Positions 1-5,095 of a DNA stretch of 5,228 nucleotides are shown here, piece after piece. This DNA comes from Lentzea sp. (GTDB taxonomy: Bacteria > Actinomycetota > Actinomycetes > Mycobacteriales > Pseudonocardiaceae), in the NCBI GenBank assembly GCA_030146905.1, contig JASLAV010000696.1, positions 1 through 5,228 of the forward strand. The letters are read 5' to 3'. The position numbers and the translations under genes were made by a program. The notes beneath the pieces are model-generated. The model had not been told where the DNA came from. It saw only the letters and a program-made list of their open reading frames with translations, and did no database searches. Each line of letters opens with the position of its first letter. The first letter of the stretch is position 1.

Positions 1-209
1 TCGGTGACAGCGCGCATCAGCGCGTCGCGCAGTTCGGCCTCACCGTCGAGGAGCACCTCGCGCTTGTCCGGGAAGTGCCGGAAGAACGTGCGTTCGTTGA
101 CACCGGCCCGTGCTGCGATCTCCGCCGCCGTGGTCCGGTCGAACCCGCGTTCCCGGTACAGCTCCAGCGCCGCCTCCCGCAGGCGGCGGCGCGCTTCCGC
201 TCCATGCAC
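1..209 (-). CDS. TetR-family transcriptional regulator, N-terminal part (runs off the window)
   Basis: Minus-strand frame with 69 codons visible and no stop before the left edge. Residues about 7-50 form a typical TetR DNA-binding domain: helix 1 is RRRLREAALELYRERGF, and the helix-turn-helix reads TAAEIAARAGVNERTFFRHF followed by PDK, the usual signature. The ligand-binding C-terminal domain is outside the window, so the inducer cannot be guessed. I chose GTG at 209 because the conserved domain begins only six residues later; another in-frame GTG at 278 would add 23 residues unlike the family. The Shine-Dalgarno is weak (GACGAAGAC). By position it would normally control the divergent epimerase gene, which starts at 204 and overlaps it head to head. 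The family call is secure; the exact start is less so. Confidence 0.88.
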   Translation of the reverse strand, partial: MHGAEARRRLREAALELYRERGFDRTTAAEIAARAGVNERTFFRHFPDKREVLLDGEAELRDALMRAVT

Positions 210-1080
210 GTCTTCGTCACCGGCGGTTCGGGCCAGACCGGCCCTGCCGTCGTCGCTGAACTCATCGCCGCGGGTCACACCGTCACCGGCCTGGCACGCT
301 CCGGCACCGCGGCCGCACGGCTGGAGTCACTGGGCGCGAACGCGCACCGCGGACACCCGGAGGACCTCGACAGCGGCGACTTCGCCGACCCGGACGGCCT
401 CGCCCGCCGCGACCGCGACGCCGTCGAGGCGCTCGAGCAGGCGCTGACCGGTTCCGGGAAGCCGTTCGTCAGCACGTCCGGCACGTTGGTGACGAAGGCG
501 GGCACGGTCAGCACCGAGTCGGACGCGCCGGATCCCGGCTCGGTCGCCGCCTTCCGCATCGCGGGCGAACGCGCGTGCCTCGCCTTCGCCGATCAGGGAG
601 TGCGGTCGAGCGTCGTGCGGCTCGCGCCGACCGTGCACGGGCCCGGCGACCACGGGTTCATCCCCGCGCTCATCGCGGCCGCGTGCAGGAAGGGTGTCTC
701 CTGCGTCGGTGACGGTGCCAACCGCTGGCCCGCGGTCCACCGCCGTGATGCCGCGGTCCTCTTCCGGCTGGCGCTGGAACGGGCACCCGCCGGTTCGGTG
801 CTGCACGGCGTCGGCGAAAGCGCCGTCACGATCAGGAGCATCGCCGGGCGCATCGCGCTGAGCCTCGGCCTTCCGTGGTGCCGCTGACCCTCGAAGAAGC
901 CGCCGAACACTCGGGAACCCTTTCCTGGCCCGGTTCTTCTCGCTCGACGTGCCCGTCTCCAGCGACCACACCCGGACGCTCCTGGGGTGGAAGCCGGAGC
1001 ACGCGACATTGCTCGAGGACCTCGGGACCGGTGACTACTTCACTCCCGAGGCCACCGCCCGCGCCGAGAGGGCACTGACT
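204..1080 (+). pseudogene. NAD(P)-dependent epimerase/dehydratase (atypical SDR), frameshifted and internally deleted
   Basis: The start is ATG at 204, because the Rossmann motif TGGSGQTG falls at residues 6-13 right after a MHVFV strand. Conserved family pieces follow in the first frame: KPFVSTSGT (86-94), VVRLAPTVHGPGDHGFIPAL (137-156) and NRWPAVHRRD (173-182). This frame stops at 885-887 after LGLPWCR. The family sequence then resumes one frame over (VVPLTLEEAAEH, from 875) and shifts again near 910 to give GNPFLARFFSLD, then DHTRTLLGW and LLEDLGTGDYF to about 1041. Each shift fits the loss of one base (at about 873-875 and 910-912). In addition, between S57 and G58 (nt 374/375) roughly 18 residues expected in the family, covering the strand that ends with a His-x-Ala-Phe-type motif, are absent in frame. 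No good ribosome site precedes the ATG. The original 3' end is uncertain; the last frame runs on to 1191. I infer a non-functional oxidoreductase formerly paired with the TetR regulator. Sequencing error could explain the frameshifts but not the internal deletion. Confidence 0.75.
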
Positions 1081-1085
1081 CGCCC

Positions 1086-1099
1086 CCGTCGCGCGACGG
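1086..1099. other. 14-bp perfect palindrome
   Basis: CCGTCGCGCGACGG is a perfect dyad just past the readable end of the epimerase pseudogene. It could be part of a rightward terminator or a protein-binding site. In DNA this GC-rich a palindrome of this size may also arise by chance. Confidence 0.35.
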
Positions 1100-1120
1100 C
1101 GTTGCTGTCCGATGTGGATG

Positions 1121-1138
1121 GCGAGAACCGGTTCTCGC
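1121..1138. terminator. Palindromic hairpin between convergent genes
   Basis: GCGAGAACCGGTTCTCGC is a perfect 18-bp palindrome that folds as a 7-bp stem with a CCGG loop. It starts 10 bases past the minus-strand SDR stop codon (1148-1150) and also lies beyond the end of the convergent epimerase pseudogene, so a bidirectional terminator is the simplest reading. There is no T-run, as is common for actinobacterial terminators. A regulator operator is possible but less likely at the 3' end of both genes. Confidence 0.5.
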
Positions 1139-1147
1139 GTCGGCGAC

Positions 1148-1897
1148 CTAGAGCCCGAACCCGCCGGACACCTCGACGTTCTGCGCGGTGATCCACCGGC
1201 CGTCCTCGCCCGCCAGCGCGGCGATGGCCACCGCCACGTCGTCCGGCTCGCCCACGCGTCCGAGCGCGGTCTGGGCCGCGAGGGCGGGGATCACCTCCGG
1301 GTACTTCTCGAACGCGTCGCCACCCAGCCTGGTCCGGGTGGCGCCGGGGGAGATGGAGTTGACGCGGATGCCGCGCGGGCTGAGCTCCTTGGCCAGGTAG
1401 CGGGTCAGCACGACCAGCGCGCCCTTCATCGTGGCGTAGCCGGAGTAACCGGGTTCGGCGTGTTCGGTGGAGCTGCTCGTCGTGTTGACCACGGCGCCAC
1501 CGTCGGCCAGGAGCGGGAGCAGGGTCTGCGTGAGGAAGAACGGTCCCTTCAGCAGCACGCGGTAGAACCTGTCGAACAGCTCCTCGTCCAGGTCCGGGAA
1601 CAACGCGGTCTGCGCGAAGCCGGCGTTGTTGACGAGGACGTCGAACGAGTCCCTGCCCCAGCTCCCGAGCACCTCGGCGACCCGGTCGCGGAACGCGGGG
1701 AACGTGTCGCTGCGGCCCACGTCCAGCGAGAGGGCGACGGCGGTGCCGCCGTTCTGCTCGATGGCGGAGACCGCCTGCTTCGCGCCCGTCTCGTTGGCGC
1801 TGTAGGTGAGGATGACGGCGGCCCCCCGCCGCGCCAGCTCGACTGCCGTGCTCCACCCGATGCCGGAGCTGCCACCGGTCACGATTGCGACTGACAT
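1148..1897 (-). CDS. Classical short-chain dehydrogenase/reductase (SDR), 249 aa
   Basis: A full-length classical SDR, an NAD(P)(H)-dependent cytosolic oxidoreductase of unknown substrate. Visible motifs are the cofactor-binding TGGSSGIG (residues 7-14), D59 at the end of the strand that usually holds the adenine-ring contact, NNAG (90-93), the catalytic YATMK (Tyr154, Lys158) with Ser141 thirteen residues earlier, and the SPGATRT loop (183-189). The C-terminus WITAQNVEVSGGFGL is typical of the family. The position that usually holds the fourth catalytic residue, Asn of VNLKG, reads VLLKG (Leu115). The ATG at 1897 is preceded by AGGTGG seven bases upstream, which supports this start. A 35-bp inverted repeat lies immediately upstream of that ribosome site, suggesting control by a dimeric repressor. 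The gene converges on the epimerase pseudogene and ends just before a palindromic hairpin. The family call is firm; the reaction is not known. Confidence 0.93.
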   Translation of the reverse strand: MSVAIVTGGSSGIGWSTAVELARRGAAVILTYSANETGAKQAVSAIEQNGGTAVALSLDVGRSDTFPAFRDRVAEVLGSWGRDSFDVLVNNAGFAQTALFPDLDEELFDRFYRVLLKGPFFLTQTLLPLLADGGAVVNTTSSSTEHAEPGYSGYATMKGALVVLTRYLAKELSPRGIRVNSISPGATRTRLGGDAFEKYPEVIPALAAQTALGRVGEPDDVAVAIAALAGEDGRWITAQNVEVSGGFGL

Positions 1898-1913
1898 GTT
1901 CCTACCACCTGTC

Positions 1914-1948
1914 CGGTCTGCTTGGTCTTCGATGAACCAATCAGACCG
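1914..1948 (-). promoter_or_regulatory. 35-bp inverted repeat, candidate operator of the SDR gene
   Basis: Two 13-base arms, CGGTCTGCTTGGT (1914-1926) and ACCAATCAGACCG (1936-1948), match as inverted repeats at 12 of 13 positions around a 9-base spacer (CTTCGATGA). The repeat lies 17 to 51 bases upstream of the SDR ATG, ending four bases before its Shine-Dalgarno sequence, so it must overlap the promoter or transcription start. The arm length and symmetry fit a dimeric winged-helix or TetR/MarR/HxlR-type regulator. The cognate regulator is not identifiable here; the TetR gene at the left edge is only one candidate. Confidence 0.6.
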
Positions 1949-1963
1949 TGCGGGCAGGGTGGA

Positions 1964-1984
1964 GCGGGAGACCGAAGCTCCCGC
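1964..1984 (-). terminator. Hairpin downstream of the DivIVA-like gene
   Basis: GCGGGAG (1964-1970) pairs perfectly with CTCCCGC (1978-1984) around a 7-base loop. It starts 21 bases after the TAA stop of the leftward DivIVA-like gene and lies before the SDR operator. There is no T-run. A factor-independent or processing hairpin at the gene end is plausible. Confidence 0.45.
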
Positions 1985-2005
1985 CTCCTTGCCTGATCCT
2001 CCCGG

Positions 2006-2557
2006 TTATTCGATGTGCAGGCTCCGCACCTTCGCCTCCGCGATGATGCGGTCCGCCTCGTCGCGAGCCACGCTGCGCAGCTCGGCCAGTGCGCGCATCG
2101 CCTCCGCGCGGCGGGCCGACATGGCGAGGCGGAAGTCCTCGCGGATGTCCTCCCGCCTGGCGGCGGCCTCCTCGTCGAGCTGGCGGGCGCGCTGTTCGGC
2201 CTCGCCCACGATCATCAACGCCTTGAGCTGCGCGTCCCTGATCACCTCGCGGCGTTCCTCGTCCGCCAGGGCGACCATGCGGGCGAGCCGTTCCGGCAGG
2301 CCCTTGGAGTCGATCGGGGTCAGGCAGATGCGCTGCAGGCCGTCCTGGAGGGCGGCGTTCTCCTCCTGGACCGCCATCAACCTGCTGGCCAGGGCGTCCG
2401 CGCGGGCCTCCGACGCGTCCCGGTCCGCTGTGACCAGGCGCAGCTCGGACTCCAGTTCTGCGACGTAGTCGTCCACCTCGTCGCGGTCGTAGCCGCGCCA
2501 TCGCAGCCCGAACCACGTGCGCAGCGGTACGAGCTCGGTCTTGCCGTCGACGGTCAC
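2006..2557 (-). CDS. DivIVA-domain coiled-coil protein, 183 aa
   Basis: Residues 12-32 contain the DivIVA-type N-terminal signature, ending in RGYDRDEVDDYV (21-32), the segment that in DivIVA/Wag31-like proteins precedes the parallel coiled coil and contributes to membrane binding. The rest is almost entirely helical and charged: a first coiled coil at about 33-75, a break around CLTPIDSKG (78-86), then a second long Ala/Arg/Glu-rich coil at about 90-176. There is no signal peptide or transmembrane segment, so it should be cytoplasmic, perhaps membrane-associated. It is shorter than the main polar-growth DivIVA of actinobacteria (usually above 250 residues) and is not next to ftsZ/sepF-type genes, so I regard it as an accessory paralogue, not the essential Wag31. 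The GTG start at 2557 is fixed by a strong AGGAGG five bases upstream (2563-2568). It is transcribed alone and divergently from the YchJ-like gene. Confidence 0.85.
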   Translation of the reverse strand: MTVDGKTELVPLRTWFGLRWRGYDRDEVDDYVAELESELRLVTADRDASEARADALASRLMAVQEENAALQDGLQRICLTPIDSKGLPERLARMVALADEERREVIRDAQLKALMIVGEAEQRARQLDEEAAARREDIREDFRLAMSARRAEAMRALAELRSVARDEADRIIAEAKVRSLHIE

Positions 2558-2646
2558 GCCAGCCTCCTCTGCCTCCCGCGAGTCAGTCCTGACAAGGGGT
2601 ACGTACGCGGTGCGACATCGGTTCTAACGGGTTCACCAGGCACAAT
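2558..2646. promoter_or_regulatory. Divergent intergenic region with promoters for the DivIVA-like gene and the ychJ-like operon
   Basis: Eighty-nine bases separate two divergent starts, so both promoters must lie here or extend into the genes. The leftward side ends with the AGGAGG of the DivIVA-like gene (2563-2568). Rightward, CTGACA (2589-2594) resembles a -35 element, but no convincing -10 hexamer follows at normal spacing. A short dyad, GTCAGTCCTGAC (2582-2593), overlaps it and could be an operator. The elements themselves are weakly supported. Confidence 0.4.
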
Positions 2647-3021
2647 GTGGACGTGAACACCAAACTGTGCCCCTGCGGGACCGGTCAGTCCTATGTGGAC
2701 TGCTGCGGCGCGCTCCACTCGGGTGCCCGCACCGCGGCCACCGCCGAGCAGCTGATGCGGTCGCGCTACAGCGCTTTCGTCGTGTCCGATGAGGACTACC
2801 TGCTGCGCACGTGGGCGGCGAAACACCGTCCGTCGAGCGCGGGGATCGACGCGACGGACCGCTGGCTGAAGCTCGAGGTCCTGGCCACCGAGAACGGCGG
2901 GTTGCTGCAGAGCGAGGGTGTCGTCGAGTTCCGCGCGCACTACGTCGGCGGGGTCGTGCACGAGCGCAGCAGGTTCGTCAGGGAGAACGGCCAGTGGGTG
3001 TACGCGGAGGCGCTGTCATGA
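2647..3021 (+). CDS. YchJ/UPF0225-family protein with N-terminal SEC-C zinc motif, 124 aa
   Basis: The N-terminus carries a SEC-C-type metal motif, CPCGTGQSYVDCCG, with probable zinc ligands Cys8, Cys10, Cys19 and Cys20. It is followed by TAEQLMRSRYSAFVVSDEDY (residues 32-51) and by the NTF2-like YchJ middle domain, including VEFRAHYVGG (92-101), HERSRFVRENGQWVYAE (105-121). This order is characteristic of the UPF0225/YchJ family; E. coli YchJ has a second SEC-C motif at its C-terminus, which this shorter protein lacks. The molecular function is unknown; SEC-C motifs elsewhere (SecA) bind zinc and mediate protein contacts. I chose GTG at 2647 because AGG (2638-2640) lies six bases upstream; GTG at 2653 is an alternative two codons later. 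The last codons overlap the next gene by ATGA, so translation of the two is probably coupled. Confidence 0.9.
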   Translation: MDVNTKLCPCGTGQSYVDCCGALHSGARTAATAEQLMRSRYSAFVVSDEDYLLRTWAAKHRPSSAGIDATDRWLKLEVLATENGGLLQSEGVVEFRAHYVGGVVHERSRFVRENGQWVYAEALS

Positions 3022-3695
3022 GCACCGTGGTGGTCGCGGGCCGCTTCAACGGACCGCCGGGATCGGGCAACGGCGGGTACTCGGCGGGGCTGCTCGCCGC
3101 GCACGTCGACGCGCGCACGGTGAGCGTCCGCCTGCGCAAACCCGTGCCGCTGGACCGCGAGATGGAGGTCCGCGACGGCGGGCTGTTCGACGGCGAGACC
3201 CTGATCGCGTCGGCCGAACCCGCGACGCTCGACCTGGAGGTCCCCGCCGCGCCGACGTTCGACGAGGCGCGCGCGGCCGCCGCGAAGGTGCCGTGGCGCG
3301 ACAGGCATCCGTTCCCGACGTGCTTCGGTTGCGGTCCCGGTCGCGAGGACGGGATCGCGGCGCTGCTCGGCCCGCTGGACGGGCGCGCGGAGTGGGCCGG
3401 TGTCTGGCGGCCGGAGGACGTGCTGCCCAACGACGGGACCAGCGTGCTGCCGGAGATCGTCTGGGCGGCGCTCGACTGCCCGTCGGCGCAGCCCGTTGCT
3501 CCGGACGGGGGTCCCGCGTTCGTGCTCGGCACTTTTGTCGCGCAAGTGGAGCAACCGGTGGCGTTGGGCGTGGACCACCTGCTCCTGGCGTGGGAGCTTG
3601 GCAGGGAAGGGCGCAAGGCCTACTCGGCGTCGGCGATCATCGGTCCTCACGGAGTGTGCGGACGAGCGCGCGCCGTGTGGGTATCGATCGGATGA
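3018..3695 (+). CDS. Double-hotdog, thioesterase-like protein, 225 aa
   Basis: No signal peptide or membrane segment is visible. The first half (residues 1-70) looks like a hotdog domain: GRFNGPPGSGNGGYSAGLLA (8-27) resembles the start of TesB-type acyl-CoA thioesterases (F-N-G, then G-G-Y before the central helix), followed by beta strands VSVRLRKPVPLDREMEVR. After a linker (76-95) comes HPFPTCFGCGPGREDG (97-112), a Cys-containing motif that precedes the second hotdog-like half; there EIVWAALDCPS (146-156) would be the central helix and the strands around 168-193 and 201-224 the sheet. I infer a thioesterase-superfamily fold acting on an acyl-CoA-like ligand, or a non-catalytic relative; no catalytic residue can be assigned with confidence. 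The ATG overlaps the upstream ychJ-like stop (ATGA), so the two form an operon. Cys102 and Cys105 (C-x-x-C) might bind metal. Confidence 0.72.
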   Translation: MSTVVVAGRFNGPPGSGNGGYSAGLLAAHVDARTVSVRLRKPVPLDREMEVRDGGLFDGETLIASAEPATLDLEVPAAPTFDEARAAAAKVPWRDRHPFPTCFGCGPGREDGIAALLGPLDGRAEWAGVWRPEDVLPNDGTSVLPEIVWAALDCPSAQPVAPDGGPAFVLGTFVAQVEQPVALGVDHLLLAWELGREGRKAYSASAIIGPHGVCGRARAVWVSIG

Positions 3696-3714
3696 GGCCA
3701 AATAACCCGACTGG

Positions 3715-3745
3715 GTGACAGCGGTGCATCGCGTCTTGATAGCGT
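3715..3745 (+). promoter_or_regulatory. Candidate vegetative promoter of the two-module protein gene
   Basis: GTGACA (3715-3720) and TAGCGT (3740-3745) match actinobacterial -35 and TANNNT -10 patterns, with a TGA immediately before the -10 (extended -10 type). The spacer is 19 bases, slightly long. Transcription would start near 3752, giving a leader of about 60 bases. GGTGCA (3723-3728) and TGCACC (3745-3750) form an inverted repeat that brackets the -10, a possible operator. This separates the gene from the preceding operon. Confidence 0.45.
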
Positions 3746-3795
3746 GCACCACCATTGCCCGGTTGAGCCGAAAGGGCGAGTGAACGGGATGGCAC

Positions 3796-3805
3796 GGAGG
3801 TGATC
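3796..3805 (+). promoter_or_regulatory. Extended Shine-Dalgarno (GGAGGTGATC) that decides the start
   Basis: GGAGGTGATC is complementary over ten bases to the 3' end of bacterial 16S rRNA (GATCACCTCC), far longer than a usual site. An in-frame GTG at 3800 lies inside it and is therefore unlikely to initiate. The next in-frame candidates are TTG at 3812 and ATG at 3815 (9 bases after the extended pairing, 14 after the GGAGG core). I take ATG 3815. Confidence 0.7.
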
Positions 3806-3814
3806 AGGCGCTTG

Positions 3815-5089
3815 ATGGGCCGACGTGCCGCCGCCCATGGCGACCAGCAAACACAGACCACGGGTTCCAGCGAGCTGACGAACTCGGATCTGTACCCCGT
3901 CGAGCAGCCCCCGGCAGCGGCGACGCCGCCGCCGCCGGAGCCGGTACCCCAGAGGACGCCGTTCGCGGCGAACTTCGTCGGGGCCACGCTCGTCGTCTCC
4001 GCTCCGGAGGGGCCGACCCAGGCCGCCACCGGTCTCGCGCGCACCCTTCCGGTCGACCGCGGCCGGACCGTGGTCGTCGTCGACTTCCCGAGCGGGGACC
4101 AGAGCACGTTCTGGCCGCACGTCGTGGCCGCGCTGAGCGGTCGCGGGCCCATCCGGCTCGCGGTCTCGCACGCGGGCACGATGCGGCCGACCGCGCCGGC
4201 GCAGTGGCTGGCGGAACAGCTGCAGGCCGAGGTCGTGGCGCCGGACGGCGTGCTGACCACGGTGCCCGGTGCCGCATTCGTCGTGGGCACCCAGGGCTAC
4301 GGCAGCTGGGTGAAGTTCCAGCCCAACGCCTCGCCGATGCCGTTCGGCCGCCGCTTCCCGGTGCCGCAGTGGGAGGCGATGGACCCGAACTCCCCGTGGC
4401 CCACCGGCGAGATCGGCATCTCCGAACCCGTGCCGGCCGGACTGTGGCTGCGCGCGCAGCAGCCGCCGTTCGACCCGTCCGCCCAGGACTCGCGGCCCAT
4501 CGTGGCGCTGCCGTGCCGGGAGAACGTGCTGACGGTCGTCGTCGGCGGCCCCGGCCAGTCGGCGATCCCGACCGACGAGGTGTGCCGGCTCCTGACGGTG
4601 TTGCCCCAGGCGGCACGGTCGCGCGTGCGGCTCGTCCCGTACGGCGTCGACGCCTCGCTGGGACGCCTGGTCGCCGACCAGCTCGGCGAACCGATCGCGA
4701 TGTTCACCGGCCTGCCGGTCGGCAACCTGCGCACCGGCGGTCCCGCGGTGATCGCGGTCGACCCGCGCGGGCAGCAGACGTGGCGGCCGTTCGTGACCGA
4801 GGTGACGTTCCTGCCGGACGAGACCTTCCCGGCCGTGTCCGGTTATCGCGCGCCGGTGCCGGGACTCGCGGAGGTCTCGCCCGGTGTGTTCTCCCTCGGT
4901 GACGGCGTTGTGCTGGAAGTCGTGCCGTCGGGCCTGTGGGTGCGCGAGCACGACGAACCGCGCAACGCGGCCGAGGTGCGCTCTCAGCCCGTCGACCCGG
5001 AGTGGGCGCGTCTGACCGTGGGCACGCCGGGACGTACGACGCCCGGTGCGGTCGCGGTGCACTGCGCTGCTCTCGTGGAACGCCTCTAA
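3815..5089 (+). CDS. Unrecognised two-module protein, 424 aa to an in-frame TAA that may be premature
   Basis: I cannot name this protein. Residues 1-50 are polar and Pro-rich (AAATPPPPEPVPQ at 34-46), followed by two related modules. Module 1 (about 57-215) has strands LVVSAPEG and RTVVVVDFPSG, IRLAVSHAG (113-121), WLAEQLQAEVVAPDG (131-145), a Gly/Trp strand (SWVKF, 164-168), FPVPQW and PVPAGLWLR. Module 2 (about 237-378) repeats the order: LTVVVGGP, VRLVPYG (271-277), RLVADQLGEP, TWRPF (322-326), APVPGL and VVPSGLWVR. There is no signal peptide or transmembrane helix. The layout of module 1 recalls the caspase-like modules of actinobacterial polymorphic toxins, in which a Ser-Cys-His-x-Gly motif precedes an LA..LG..V.AP segment; here the Cys position reads Ser118 (VSHAG), so a scaffold or inactive relative is more likely than a protease. 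That resemblance is from memory. The frame is read on after the TAA with coding-like sequence, so the native protein may be longer. It has its own promoter and a very strong ribosome site. Confidence 0.8.
   Translation: MGRRAAAHGDQQTQTTGSSELTNSDLYPVEQPPAAATPPPPEPVPQRTPFAANFVGATLVVSAPEGPTQAATGLARTLPVDRGRTVVVVDFPSGDQSTFWPHVVAALSGRGPIRLAVSHAGTMRPTAPAQWLAEQLQAEVVAPDGVLTTVPGAAFVVGTQGYGSWVKFQPNASPMPFGRRFPVPQWEAMDPNSPWPTGEIGISEPVPAGLWLRAQQPPFDPSAQDSRPIVALPCRENVLTVVVGGPGQSAIPTDEVCRLLTVLPQAARSRVRLVPYGVDASLGRLVADQLGEPIAMFTGLPVGNLRTGGPAVIAVDPRGQQTWRPFVTEVTFLPDETFPAVSGYRAPVPGLAEVSPGVFSLGDGVVLEVVPSGLWVREHDEPRNAAEVRSQPVDPEWARLTVGTPGRTTPGAVAVHCAALVERL
3983..4948 (+). repeat. Internal protein-level duplication (two diverged modules)
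   Basis: Module 1 is about 3983-4459 and module 2 about 4523-4948. Paired elements in the same order are LAEQLQAEVVAPDG with VADQLGEPIAMFTG, AAFVVGTQGYGSWVKF with PAVIAVDPRGQQTWRPF, FPVPQW with APVPGL, and VPAGLWLR with VPSGLWVR. The repeat is visible only in the protein; the DNA has diverged, so it is an old duplication. Confidence 0.6.
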
Positions 5090-5095
5090 CCCGAG

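Noticed and set aside
75..203. A possible N-terminal extension of the epimerase from an upstream GTG at 75
   Set aside because: The added residues are unlike the family, which begins directly with the Rossmann strand, and they lie antisense to the TetR DNA-binding domain.
875..1078. A separate small gene after the epimerase stop
   Set aside because: Its first residues are the expected epimerase continuation and the rest is out of frame with it, so it is a frameshift fragment.
1112..1894. A plus-strand open frame (260 codons) opposite the SDR gene
   Set aside because: It is a shadow of a clearly functional SDR on the other strand; its translation has no known motif.
3705..3716. A terminator hairpin (ACCC-GACT-GGGT) after the hotdog gene
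   Set aside because: Only a 4-bp stem without a T-run, and it overlaps the better supported -35 element.
3647..5062. A long minus-strand open frame (471 codons) opposite the two-module gene
   Set aside because: Its product is dominated by Arg, His and Gly with no recognisable domain; long antisense frames are normal in DNA this GC-rich, and the plus-strand frame has proper codon use, a ribosome site and repeated motifs.
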